Assembly (NCBI GenBank): GCA_030765045.1
Contig: CM060963.1
Coordinates: 102,500,854 to 102,564,853, forward strand
Length of the DNA: 64,000 bases
Reading direction: 5' to 3'
Source of the DNA: Tenodera sinensis
Lineage: Eukaryota; Arthropoda; Insecta; Mantodea; Mantidae
Under the pieces are notes generated by a model, which was not told the origin of the DNA, made no database searches, and saw only the letters and a program-made list of their open reading frames with translations. The position numbers and the translations under genes are program-made. Positions 11,495 to 21,823 of the stretch are shown piece by piece; the first letter of the stretch is position 1; every line of letters begins with the position of its first letter.

Positions 11495-12348
11495 TTGTGT
11501 TGTACTCACATGACATTCTCTACTCTTGTACTCAACATTCTTGCAAACTCTATTCTTCTATCTTCTTCGTGTTAGTTGAGATAAACATTTGCAGAAATTA
11601 TCTTATTGTTTATAATCTTGTAGGTAGAAGGAAAAATGCGAATAAAGTAGGCTTTGAGCGATAGTCAAATATTTTAAAGCTTTCAAACTCCATTCTCCTT
11701 CCAAGAAAATGAATAGCGATGTTCCATTTGACAGAAGTATAAGTTCTCCAAAAGTTACACCAACAACGAGGAATATCTCCGAAATGGTTCACTCTACGAA
11801 AAACGTTATTCAGACATAAATTGTGTGCCTTAGTAGGTTATACATTTTTTGTACAGCAAGATTTGGTGTATCTCTTACGGTTTACCAGTTATGCAAAAGT
11901 CATCCAGAGTAAATAGGACTTCATGGGTTATAGCCAGAAAATTCAAGATATGCATTTCATTTGTCATAAAAATAACTCAAACATATGCCATTTTAATCAA
12001 CATCGTTAGAGCCATTTTCAAGAAAATCAAACTTTTCGAAATCTTTTCCATGTACAGGGTAGTTAAGGGTGGAGAAATTTTCTTCAAAGTCTTCATGTTG
12101 CATGCTTAAAACACATTAAAACTTAAATATCAACTTTGGTTTCTAACCAACTTTTCTTTTTTCAATTATGCTGTCCACACGGACTGACAGACACAGACAC
12201 AGTTGGATCTTTTTATAAAAATGCCTTTTGGGAGGGGGGGGGGGGATTCAGGGGTCTCAAAACATATTTTTGGTGAAATCGCGACATCGAATTGTTGGAT
12301 GGAATACAATGCTTCGCCTACTTTACTTAACTTAATAGAGAAAGTAAG
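11495..12348 (+). repeat. Family A reference copy A5 (near full length)
   Basis: About 854 bp. Family layout, as seen here and in the other copies: (1) 5' end GTGTTGCACTCACATGAC followed at once by ACTTTCTCTACT (here ACATTCTCTACT); (2) a pyrimidine-rich segment ending GAGATAAACATTTGCAGAAA; (3) AGTAGGCTTTGAGCGATAGT; (4) a central region with GTCTATCTCTTAGGGTTTA and CTATAGCCAGAAAATTCAAG; (5) GAGTTATGCTGTCCAC, usually followed by a CA array (degenerate here: GACAGACACAGACACAG); (6) ATTCAGGGGGCCTCAAAACA, GAAATCGCGACATCGAATT and a 3' end AGTAGAGAAAGTAAAA. The 12-mer ACTTTCTCTACT is therefore inverted near the two ends. No protein domain; short open frames in some copies are not conserved. I do not know the family name. 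Confidence 0.85.
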
Positions 12349-13789
12349 AATTAAAATCTAAACAATTTTAGTTTAATATAACCCCGTGGTAGTACGTGGG
12401 TCCTCCCCGTCCTTTACTACATCCATAGTTGATTGCACTCGCTAGGATTAAACTCAGGACGTTCCACTTTGAATGGATAGCCAGTGCATTTAGTTGGGCC
12501 TTTAACAATCTTGCCTGTCGAAACTGCTTGCTTTAAGGTGTCTATGACAGGGATATCTAAACCGGTTCAGTAACAATTAGAAGAACAGTAACGTATGTGG
12601 CAAAATAATATCTCATGCAATAAAGGGTTAATGAAACAAAGGCTAAGCAAACTTAGGTTCGGCGCGCGAGTGATATTTGCATTTCCTCTGAGCATTTGAG
12701 ATACCACTGCCCATCTACAAGGAATTATTTTTCATTTATTGATCAAAAAAATTAAAATAACTAGCGAAATCTAACGAAACTTATAAAAATGTAAAGAATT
12801 TTGAGGTTTGCAAAAAATAGCAAAACGTTAACGCTCTGTTTATGTAAATACTTATATTTTAATATTTTTGAATTATTCAGTGAGGAACAATTTTGTTGAA
12901 AATCTTTATTTTGTCTCGAAGATGTTGGGCACCTTGTTTCAACATAGGCAATTGCAGTGAAAAGTATCCCACAAGAAACAGAGGTAAGCAAAAAAGGCAA
13001 ATTTATAACTGTTGCCTTGTAATTAACATTCCAGTAAAGAAAAACGAGTATTCAAATGGCTATTTACACAGGTACTTCCAGTGACCAGGAAACAGTAAAC
13101 AGAACATCTTACCTACAAGGAAATGTTTTATGAACATATTAAAATTGCGTTTATAATTGTGGTGTGCATACCGCAATAAAGAACGCTTTGTAGCTATGCA
13201 GCACTAAACTAGCGTTGTGAACATAAAGCAGGATGAATACTTTTACAGATATTGGAATCACAGGTCGGTCTAAAGCTAAAGAAAGGACAACACATTGACG
13301 ATTGTTCTAAGTCCTTATGTCGCACGTGGTGGCCAAGGGTTTGAGGCTAGCATTCGTGAGGCTCAATGGTTCTGCAATGCAATTCTGAGGACCGATCTGC
13401 TTCACCACTTTTGGTTTATGCTTAGCGTTTCTTGGTAGAAATGAATACCTTCCTTTTCTTCAGCGATGTCCAACGTTTGCGATATAGGGGAGGTTGTAGT
13501 TACCTCCTTCCACTATACACAGACTTACCACTCTTTAACAGACTGTATTGTGTTACATAGCGGTTTTGTTATACGAGTGTACGCTGTGTTTTGTTTACGA
13601 AAGCACTTTCAAATCTTATGTATCTGTTCATTAGCGAGTTCTTTGGTACTACTTACGCTATTGGCAACAAAGTCAAGTGAATAGCCTTGGAAAATACACC
13701 ACGTGATCATCGCGCAAACTTTTAATGTAGTTCAATTTGGAGAAACTTTGTTCATAAATATATGTAGGCCTACAATCACTCTTACACAA
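12349..13789. other. Non-genic interval
   Basis: No coding region. A weak tRNA-like B box (minus strand GAGTTTAATCCTAG near 12450) suggests an old SINE at about 12390-12480; another GC-richer patch at 13320-13420 is unassigned. Confidence 0.5.
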
Positions 13790-14230
13790 ACTATTCTTGC
13801 AAATGCTTATTTTTTATCTGCTACATTTCAATCGAGATGAGCATTTTCAGTGCTAATTTTCTTTTGTGTGCAGGGGAATATGGAAATACAGTAGGCTTTA
13901 AACGATAGTGAAATGTTTTAAGACCTGGTTGCTATGCGATACATTTGAAATTTTCTTCTCTTTCCTGGACCAAGAGATAAAAATGAATGGCCCATTCCTA
14001 TTAAAAGTATAAGTATTGGCAAAAGCAAAGAAATAATAAAGAGTATCTCGGAAATAGCTCACTTAACAAAAAATAAAATACCTATTACACATAAATTTTC
14101 TGTTTTAACCAGATCCACATATTTTTATTTAGTAAGACTGGGTCTGTCTTTTACTGTTTACTATTTGCCCAAAAATCATCCAGAATGAAGAGGTCTTCTA
14201 ACGACATTCCCAGAAAATTCAAGATATGAA
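13790..14230 (+). repeat. Family A copy A6 (3'-truncated)
   Basis: Covers the family from the ATTCTTGCAAATGCTTAT region through AATATGGAAATACAGTAGGC and AGAAAATTCAAGATATGAAG, then stops before the CA array. Confidence 0.75.
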
Positions 14231-14379
14231 GTCCCCTGTTTGTGTCCGTCACTGCATACTGACTCTCTGGTAGTGTTTGTACACTACACAAGCAAGAGCT
14301 GAATCATCCTCCGACTGAAAGAGTGGAGTGGGGAGTAGGCGCTAATTACTTAAGCGTCCCTAACGAGACAAGGTGGGAC

Positions 14380-14885
14380 ATCGTTGGTCTAAATATTTTA
14401 AACATTTTGTCACATACGATTTTACCACAACTATTAGTGAATTTTAAATTTAAATGTTCTATTACTTTAGCGTCTAATACTGTGTTTGTTCTTGTAGCTG
14501 AGATCCAATAAATGCCATTATTTTTGTCTTTTCAAGTTATAAATTCACGTTAATGTTTGACTATCTGAGTAACTCCATATATTTTTCAGTGCGGCTTATA
14601 GCTTGGTCGTCTGCAAATAAAAGAGTTGTAAAATTTACATTGTCAACTTTAAAATGCTTAATAGTATCCACCAATTTATAATCATTTCATCTAAATAAAT
14701 ATTAAAAAGTGTGAGTAAAAGAGGAACCCTTGTCTAACTCCTAAATTATATTCTGTCATCTTTTGTTTTCCATTCAATATTTTAATCTGTATTGTTCTGA
14801 TATTATAGGCTGTGTATTGTTCTAATAAGATACGGAGGTACTCCTCGGTGTGATAATTAAAGGCCGGAGGAATGTGCGCTCGCAT
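14380..14885 (-). pseudogene. LINE reverse-transcriptase core relic (FADD motif)
   Basis: Minus strand. A 64-codon frame (14885-14691) ends in the RT-typical NLGVRQGF (family pattern GVRQGC.LSP.LFN). The following sequence, after a frame change, gives NIYLDEMI, then VNFTTLLFADDQAI. LLFADD is the catalytic Y/F-A-D-D box of reverse transcriptases and lies at 14606-14617. After it come AISRTEKYMELL and KTKIMAFIGSQ, the same post-catalytic motif seen at 5.8 and 53.6 kb. Several stops and frameshifts: inactive. It is probably the same LINE family as the fragments at 5.7, 41.9 and 53.6 kb, which would place this piece upstream of theirs. Confidence 0.75.
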
Positions 14886-15977
14886 GTGATACAGGCTAGC
14901 TGGACGCAGAGTATGAATGACGTCAGAAGTACAGCACGGCCATCAAATGTGTAAACAACTGCTACTATAGAAGCAAGAGTCGAAAACAACGTACCGTGGT
15001 ACTCTGCAAACTTCCGAAGCATTGCCTTACAAGTGTATGCAGGTGCCAATAACTACAAAATGGGGTACTTGGATAGAGGCCGTCACGTATTATGCGGTGT
15101 ATTACAATTAAATTGTAAATATTTTTAATAACCTCTTATTTTAACAAATTAGGTAATGGCGCTCCTCTTATTTTCCATAAACAATCAAACGCCTGATACG
15201 TTGCTGCAGCTATTAGAACTGAACTTCCTTAAAAACAAATAAGTCAAACAAATTAACATGTAGGGAAATATAAATATGTGGATCTTATATTACAAGTGAT
15301 GGAAACTAATTTACCAGCTTTAAAAACAGCACCACGTCACATGCGCTTCTATGAATTATCTGAAGGGTAATTAGAAAATTAGATATCCTTGCTTTTGGCA
15401 ATGTAATAACAAAGAACCAATTGATAGGCTAATAAGGCAAATCATAAAATTGGTCATAAACTAATTGCTCTAACCTCATTACAAATAAACGAAATAAAAT
15501 TGCAAATAAGGATTGCGGTTAGAATCTTCGTGACGTATTTAATGAAGCTCCTGCATTTCCATTCATGGCCTACCCTGATAATTTACGAGTTGCTGTATCA
15601 ACTTCTTGTGCAGAACTATTTCCATTACGTATATCATTATGACAGTAACTTATGATCTCAGACATTGACTCATATCTGCCGTCTACAACCTGCACTACTT
15701 CAGGATTCTCTGTCTTAAGCGGAAGCACAACACACTACACAGGTACATATAACAAATGTAAAGTCAACTATGACACCTAGATACTCCAACATTTTCATAG
15801 CATTGTCAATGTATAAGGTACACTAGTTTTTCAACCCCTTTATGTTTTATTAATGGAAGATGATTAACTCATAGTTTATTGTTTCTTGTTTCTCTTAATA
15901 TTTTTAAGTTTAAGTTTAAGTTTTAATATAGACCGTTTATACATAACATGTCTGCCTATTTATAACTAGACATCATT
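14886..15977. other. Non-genic interval with one short open stretch
   Basis: 15570-15728 on the minus strand is open for 52 codons without a start codon and has a normal-looking composition (for example VQVVDGRYESMSEII and SSAQEVDTATRKLSG). I recognise no family; a decayed transposon fragment is as likely as anything. The rest is AT-rich and featureless. Confidence 0.35.
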
Positions 15978-16065
15978 CTTCTTACTTTCTGTGCCACGTA
16001 GGCAAGTACGGGGAGTATTATATTCCCCCCAAAGGTTCCATGTCAAGATTTCACCGGAAATACAT
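15978..16065 (-). repeat. Family A copy A7 (3' end), interrupted by an LTR
   Basis: Begins with the terminal CTTACTTTCT and reads to TTTCACCGGAAATACAT, where the LTR begins. On the far side (16725-16770) GCTCTAAGCCCC...CTGAGCC resumes the expected family sequence (GTTTTGAGGCCCCCTGAATTC), so this is one family A copy split by a later insertion. Confidence 0.75.
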
Positions 16066-16340
16066 TGTGACAGTTTTACAAAATCACTCTAGGTACATTT
16101 CTGTTGCTTTATCTCTCTTCTAAACTTTTGTACAATAACACAGTTCTCTCCTACTGACGTTAACTCAGTATACAGTCTTTCATGATATTACAACTCCCAA
16201 CAATTTCTTTTTCTCGTAGCCTTGACTCAGTTCTTTCACTGTCTTTCTTTACCTTATCTGTATGTTGTACAATTCCCAAGATACAATCGCTCGACGCTCG
16301 TTAAAACTTCTTCACTTCGACGCGACGTGCCTTTCACGAC

Positions 16341-16410
<70 letters not shown>

Positions 16411-16724
16411 ACACACATCTATCAGTGACACACTGACCGACTCATGTCTGTAACTGTAAATCACTTCAATTGTTTCCTCACCTCCTTATATAGCGAAGAT
16501 GACGTAACATAGACCTTTTCGATGTTCACAAATACGCCGGCCGGCGGATGCCCCTCGAAAGTTCCAGTAATCCTTTGTTATGCGCCGTGATCATTGTTGT
16601 TAGTCACGTATACACAATCGCGGGAAGCAGGCTAACCTTGAGCACCATTGTTTGCTCGGCATCTGGTGTATGGTGTATAGCTTGCCCCGTCCGGCCTTTA
16701 TTGTGCTCCGGGTCTGTCGTCACA
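16066..16724 (-). mobile_element. Solo LTR (stress-type promoter), nested in family A
   Basis: 659 bp with perfect 6-bp inverted ends TGTGAC...GTCACA and imperfect 4-bp flanks ACAT/ACAC, inserted into copy A7. Read on the minus strand: an HSE pair GAACTTTC (complement of 16557-16564), a CRE-like TTACGTCA (16500-16507), TATATAAG (16485-16492), then a 5'-leader-like region holding a CA array (16346-16420) before the 3' end. LTRs carry U3 promoter elements in this order. No internal retroviral-type coding sequence adjoins it, so it is a solo LTR. It is homologous to the LTR at 27486-28063. Confidence 0.7.
16346..16420. repeat. CA microsatellite inside the LTR
   Basis: About 35 CA units, with a GA interruption near 16405. 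The related LTR at 27.8 kb has CTCTCT/CACACA-rich sequence in the same place. Confidence 0.95.
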
Positions 16725-16908
16725 ACACGCTCTAAGCCCCTCTCCTGAGCCTAAAACAATGTATGCTCGCATGGTTAAAAAAATAAGTCATCAGAGCCCA
16801 TTTTGGCCAAACGTTATCTTTAACAGAAAGAAAAATAAGTATTTAATTAATTTGTGGAATAACTGAAAAAAGTTATAGAGCATATAAAAAGTCTTGTTAC
16901 AGTGGAAC

Positions 16909-16990
16909 CTTGATAACTCGATCTGTGGATTGAGAGGCTGTCTAGTTACCGAAATGTCGAGTTTTACGGAATAAGGGCCTATATTCACAA
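16909..16990 (+). repeat. Possible pogo/Tigger-type transposon end
   Basis: TA followed by CAGTGGAACCTTGATAACTC and then GTCGAGTTTTACGGAATAAG, resembling the CAGTGGAACCTCGATTATCC type termini of pogo/Tigger elements. No opposite end could be located. Confidence 0.35.
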
Positions 16991-17262
16991 CTCATAACGT
17001 ACTACTGCGAATTACATAAATACAACAAAAGTAAAATATTGTAAGATGTATTACGTATTAATATGTTCCCCTTTATCCGGTATCTTTAATGCATCCAATT
17101 TAATTTCCATTGCCGTATTTCTAGGACCTGCGAGAAAGGCATCATGCAAATTGTTGTTGGGGTGTAACGTCTCTGTTTCCTTCCTTGACACAAACAGGAC
17201 ACTGCTGATAATGACACTAAACCACGCACGGTTCGCTATATTTATCTTCTACACGGAAGTCG

Positions 17263-17397
17263 TTGTTGTAGTGTTTAACGCCCGCTTTTACTACTACGGC
17301 ACCGCAGGCGGTGACACTGATGATACATGAAGATGGAGCACCGGTGGAATGAGATGGCGGGGGAAACCGGAGTACCCGGAGAAAACCCGCCGCCCTG
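17263..17397 (-). mobile_element. SINE-B, 5'-truncated, with 12-bp target duplication
   Basis: The 3' 135 bp of SINE-B, inserted in minus orientation: its tail ACAACAAC starts at the left and its 5' truncation is at the right. It is flanked by identical 12-mers ACACGGAAGTCG at 17251-17262 and 17398-17409. The tRNA-like head is absent. Over the shared ~125 bp it is identical, as far as I can see, to the complete copy at 55599-55837. 5' truncation plus a long target duplication is the signature of LINE-machinery (target-primed) insertion. Confidence 0.85.
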
Positions 17398-17409
17398 ACA
17401 CGGAAGTCG

Positions 17410-18423
17410 GAAAGACAACCTGACACTCCTATGGTCTTGTAAACTGGACCGTCTTGAAAACGACTTTGTACTGGGTAAAGTAATAAACCTTCAAATGTTT
17501 CTAACAAGTGTTTGTGCTATGTATCCACATTATTATCGACAAACTTTTCGTTCCGTCGGAATGGCTTATTGGCTGGTTATGTTCTGAAATAAATATTGAA
17601 AGTCAATACACGGTCAGCCCTTTTGTTTTGTCACTGTGAGGGAGAATGTGGTAGGTTGTATACGCAATACTAATTAAATGTTACCTATACTATTCATACC
17701 GTATAGTAGATAAGTAGAAATTATCGCAGACACGTATAACGATAAAAAGATTTAAAAAATAGAATTCTACTGCATTCTAATATATCATATCTTATACCAT
17801 TTTATTTAGTAATTACGGTTCTTAAGTAAATTATTTATGGTAAAATTATGCTTAATGCTGCGAAAGCGCTCATAATTTCTGATTCTCTCTGAAGGGTTCT
17901 GTTAATTAGTGGATGCACTTTCTAAATTAATTGCTCTATGCAGAGTTGTTTCCGAGAAAAGTTTTATGCTTATAGTTTCGCAATTATCCACATTATAAGG
18001 TCACTGAGTACTACTGGACAGGTATTTGTGTAAATCGTTCACATCCAGTGTCCTTATGTGCACACGCAATCCTAACTCTTTCCTCGTTTCCATACTTAGT
18101 ACTCCGGGTTTATGAACCGCTTTCAGGGTTTGACACTTGCACTGTACACTTCCATTCCGGTTCGAGGTGGATTATCATAAACTGGGCAATAATATACGAC
18201 CTACCATTCGGCATGTTATGAAGGCATTTCTAATGTGAAATTAATTTTTGTATTCTGCTCCGAGGTGTAAACATGCATAGCTTTATCGTTTATTGAATGC
18301 AAATTTATGCATCATGCAAAGCTTGAAACGTCATCCATACATGGCAAGAATAAGCAAATTAACTGTAATGAGTTTCATATCTCAAACAATGCAGAATTAG
18401 TAGGAATTAATGCAAAAATTATC
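17410..18423. other. Non-genic interval
   Basis: AT-rich, no coding signal and no recognised repeat. Confidence 0.5.
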
Positions 18424-18625
18424 GGATGTGTTACTCTCACGTGACTTTCTCTACTCTTGTAAAAATTATTCTTATATACCTAAGATTATTCCTCTATCTA
18501 GCTAAAGTTATCAAATTGACAATTGTTAGATCTACGCATATAAATAATCCCCAAACCTTCAGTTATCAGTTGGCACTGAGATTTTTATTTTTGATTCCGC
18601 CATTTTTAAAGGTCTATCGTAGGAA
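18424..18625 (+). repeat. Family A copy A8 (5' end)
   Basis: Starts GGATGTGTTACTCTCACGTG and carries an exact ACTTTCTCTACT; truncated after about 200 bp. Confidence 0.75.
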
Positions 18626-18814
18626 TTAAACACCTTGTACGTTACATTTTTGCTTTCTGCTTAAACTTCCGGCAGTGTCTGACCAAAATATGGGTCAAAA
18701 AGGACTCAAAAACAACCAAATCAGTGGAAAGGAGTGGTTAAACTATGAATCTGAGGAGAGAGATTACTAGACAAAAAGAGGGAAGATGTAAAAGCAGGTA
18801 ATTTGACTCATGAT

Positions 18815-20046
18815 TAGGAGTCGGAAGTTCATGCCTTAGAAAAACACTGAAACATGCATGCAAATATGCTCTTAAAAACTTGAAAATATGCCAATAACTA
18901 TGCAGTATTTAATTAAAACAATAATTAATGTCTCTTTGCAGTAGACAAGACGAGTTAGTATAAATAGTAAATACAGTTACCTTATTCCTTAGAGGTTGAA
19001 GCAGAAGTGGTCCTGCAGCTAGTATTAACTGCTAAATTGCAGTTCACAACCAACACTTCGCACAAATGTTCAACTATAAGACATCGTTTGTTGTCTCGCA
19101 AAACACTTTTGTAACATGATGTTATAGGGGCATGTTGTCGAGTGGACTTGGCAAGAAAGTTTTTAAATGTCGGATTATTAATTTTGAGCAAGGTAATGTC
19201 AGCAGGTAAAAATGCTTGGCACAGATCATAGAGAAATTCAGTAACCCTACTTGTTAAACACTCTATTAGCTGCTTTTGAACAGGTTCTTTGTTTACGAGT
19301 TTTCTGATTAAATTCTCCTTATCTTTTGCTGTGTTGATGTACTGAACTATTTCAAATCTTTTCTCACTCCCTACATTTTTCTCACACGCTCCACAAAACA
19401 GTACCCTATTATCTGTAGATATTAAATCACCCGAAAACTCTTTCTATAAATTAATTAATCTAGCACTCGAAGTTGGTTTTATTTTCGGCATTTGAAGAGC
19501 TTTTTAACATTTTATACGCCTAATTTAATTTGGTGGGAACCAGTTCACTGGTGGGAACAATGTTACGTTTGAAGAACACGAGACAACTACTGGTGGGCAG
19601 GCAAGCGTTGCTGTAATCGTGCTGCTCAAAACGTTGACTTACATTTTATCTTTGTTAATTAAGCCTCCCTGAACGCACTGATTCTTCTCTGCGCACATAA
19701 TATAATGAAAGGATGGAAACAGGGGATTCACTGCATGACATGACTCAGCATTAGTTCTCGCCACCTCACGAGTTGCATCATCATGTGCAATACTATTTAC
19801 CAATATGAAAAATATTATCCAGATGAAAAAAATAAAAAAAGGCATAAAAATCATTAAAATATGCAATATAGGGGCTATAATATTAAAATATTATGCATTT
19901 ATCAAAATCAAGAAAATGTGCCGTTATATGCACCTTAAAATCATGTCCAAATAACTGAAAATTCCATAATTCGTGCACATAATGTAAAAGCATACATTTT
20001 TAACCCCTATGAAAAAGCATGCAAATGCATGAACTTCCTAGCCCTA
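18815..20046. mobile_element. Complete hAT-superfamily element with 8-bp target duplication
   Basis: 1232 bp bounded by terminal inverted repeats TAGGAGTCGGAAGTTCATGC (left) and, as the reverse complement of the right end, TAGGGCTAGGAAGTTCATGC (17 of 20 positions identical). Exact 8-bp direct repeats CTCATGAT flank it at 18807-18814 and 20047-20054; an 8-bp duplication is diagnostic of hAT transposases. Subterminal AT-rich regions are full of TATGCA/ATGCAT-like motifs on both sides, as expected for hAT binding sites. It contains only the N-terminal part of a transposase (next entry), so it is a deleted, non-autonomous copy. Confidence 0.88.
18982..19491 (-). pseudogene. Broken hAT N-terminal (CGGBP1-like zinc-finger) domain
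   Basis: Reads MPKIKPTSSARLINL, a TAG stop (19444-19446), then KEFSGDLISTDNRVLFCGAC and on to a stop at 18984, about 169 codons. LFCGACEKNVGSEKRFEIVQ followed by YINTAKDKENL is the CGGBP1/BED-like finger of arthropod hAT proteins, normally FC..C........RF.V.QH..T.KH...L. Here both histidines are replaced (QY and KD), so the zinc site should not form. Downstream YDLCQAFLPADITLLKINNP and TFKNFLAK match the segment that follows the finger in these transposases. The RNase-H-like catalytic domain is missing. With the internal stop and lost ligands it is non-functional. Confidence 0.8.
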
Positions 20047-20230
20047 CTCATGATCATGACGCATTTATGTATAAAAATTGGTTTTTCTCCACTTTATACT
20101 TTAATGCACATCTGCACACCCTTTATGGACTGAATTTTAGTTCTTCAAGGAAAGGTGGATTAGTTTAGCTTAATTTATAAAGGAATAAATGTAATAATAT
20201 ATACTAGTGCAAGATCATTTCTCTACTAAA

Positions 20231-20566
20231 CTAAACCCCGGCGCGACAGCCCATGAAGGGCCAAGACCTACCGCCCAGCCGCTGCGTCCCCCACCTCAGC
20301 CCACTACAGGCGTCATTGGTGAGGTGCTGTATTAGAGGGTGGAACGTGGTCAGCGCCCCGAGCTCTCCCGGCCAGTTATGCGGTCTTCTAGACCTGGGGC
20401 CGCTACTTCTCCATCAACTAGCTCCTCAATTGGTCCCCCCGGGACCTAACGAGGCTGAGTGCACCCCGTGCCAGACCTCCCAGAGGGGATAAAATCCCCA
20501 TGCTGGTACCGGGGATCGAACCCAGGTCCTCCGCGCCATAGGCGAGCGCGCTACCAGCTGCGCTGA
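20231..20566 (-). mobile_element. SINE-C copy 1
   Basis: tRNA-headed SINE read on the minus strand: A box TGGTAGCGCGC (20546-20556) and B box GGGTTCGATCCCC (20511-20523), then a GC-rich body to a tail ending GCCGGGGTTTAGTTTAGT. The open frame across it on the + strand is incidental. It forms an inverted pair with the next copy. Confidence 0.85.
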
Positions 20567-20587
20567 TTGTTTCTCACCGTTTTCAAA

Positions 20588-20918
20588 AATTGGTAGTGGG
20601 ACCGCTTGCCTCTGGCGCGGAGAACCCGGGCTCGGTACCAACATGGGGGTTTTCCCCCCGCCGGGAAGTCTGGAACAGGATGCACTCAGCCTCTTTAGTT
20701 CCCGGAGGGACCAATTAAGGAGCTACTTGATGGAGAAGTAGAGGTCCCAGGTCGAGAAGGCCGCATAACTGGCCGGGAGGGCTCGAGACGCCGACCAATA
20801 CCACCCTGCAGTACTGCACCCCACCAATGACGCCTGTAGTGGACAGAGGTGGGGGACGCAGCGACTGGGCGGCAAGCCTTGACCCTTAATGGGCTGTTGC
20901 GCTGGGGTTTAGTAAGTT
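20588..20918 (+). mobile_element. SINE-C copy 2 (inverted relative to copy 1)
   Basis: Same family in + orientation: TTGGTAGTGGGACCGCTTGC head, decayed B box GGGCTCGGTACC, body and GCTGGGGTTTAGTAAG tail. Heads of the two copies face each other with about 20 bp between, making a near-palindrome of about 690 bp. Confidence 0.85.
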
Positions 20919-21466
20919 AGTGGGACTTTTAAGTTCCGACAGTCCATAAAGGGCTACTCAATGCCCTTAAGTTTTGTGCTATGCTCCTAGAAGTTTTTCA
21001 GCTTGTGCTCCATTTATGTGACCTCAACTTCAGTCTCTGGTTTTAAAATCTGAAAGTTTGTTTAGTGTAAAAAACATTAAATGTACAAAAAGTTATAAAA
21101 ATATATCCATGTTCATCAAAGCAAAGAAATTAATTTTTTCTTCCTGCCAGAGACTGGTAGTGTTTTTTGGAGTTGTAACATAATAAAAATGTGGTGATAC
21201 TTTAGTCTTTTGATGTGTGTGGAGTATATTTTAAATATTAAGATATTTTTGCCTTGTGGATAGTTAAATTCAATAATCAGTTACCTCAAAGTTACTGATC
21301 AAGTCGTGCTGGAACTTTGTGCGTTAGTTTATAACAGACACCATAAGAAATATAGACAATTCAAATTTCAGTCGCAGATCTCTTAGTTTTCTTGTAGGTG
21401 CAAGGAGAATATGGGCATTCGGTACGCTTTAGGCGACAGTAATAGTATTGTCGCCCATCGCATTAT
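20919..21466. other. Non-genic interval with a family A scrap
   Basis: AT-rich to about 21380; then 21380-21450 resembles the GTAGGTGCAAGGGGAATATGG...GCTTTAAGCGATAGT part of family A. Nothing else recognised. Confidence 0.45.
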
Positions 21467-21823
21467 TGTCGGCACTACCACAAAGGAGTCGAAGGGAAGA
21501 GACAGAGAATGTCCGCATTGTTGGGGCGCTTGCCGAAAGAGAGAAAGGGATAGAGACTTCTGGAATTTTCTGCTTTGTATTTCACCGCAATAATAACTGA
21601 ACTTTCCTGAAGTTTCCAGAATAGTGCCTGGGAGATATAAATAGCGGTAAAGTGTGAGAAGGGACAGTTTTTGTGTTAGTAATTCGGAGCCGTGCTGTTG
21701 GTGAATCGGAAAAGACTTTCTTGCTGTTGCAACGAGTGTAAAAAGTTACTGTTTACGGAAATAAAAGTGTTTCTTTATCTCGACTACATCTGTCTTCTTT
21801 ACTTTACACCCGCCAAAGTCACA
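21467..21823 (+). mobile_element. Putative solo LTR with heat-shock promoter
   Basis: 357 bp starting TGTCGG and ending GTCACA, flanked by TTAT/GTAT (three of four bases shared). Internal order fits U3-R-U5: HSE arrays (21558-21621), TATA (21636), a ~115-bp leader, polyadenylation signal AATAAA (21760-21765) and a short U5. No open frame and no adjoining retroelement protein, so a solo LTR is the simplest reading. The alternative is a host hsp promoter fragment; the closely following AATAAA argues against that. Boundaries are the uncertain part. Confidence 0.5.
21558..21644 (+). promoter_or_regulatory. Canonical heat-shock promoter: HSE arrays plus TATA
   Basis: Two arrays of perfect HSF half-sites with 2-bp spacers: TTC-GAA-TTC at 21558-21570 and GAA-TTC-GAA-TTC-GAA at 21599-21621 (all 15 defined positions match). 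TATAAATAG follows at 21636-21644, 14 bp after the second array. This is the arrangement of strongly heat-inducible promoters, with transcription expected to start about 30 bp after the TATA, near 21665, reading rightwards. Confidence 0.75.

Noticed and set aside
3480..12109. Similar ~80-codon frames in family A copies (3480-3722 and 11849-12109)
   Set aside because: Similarity follows from DNA homology; the frame is broken or deleted in most other copies and no domain is visible.
14323..14511. 62-codon + strand frame
   Set aside because: Shadow of the decayed LINE reverse transcriptase on the opposite strand.
20253..20492. 79-codon proline-rich frame, with a similar one at 38902-39186
   Set aside because: Both lie wholly within SINE-C copies and reflect SINE sequence, not a gene.
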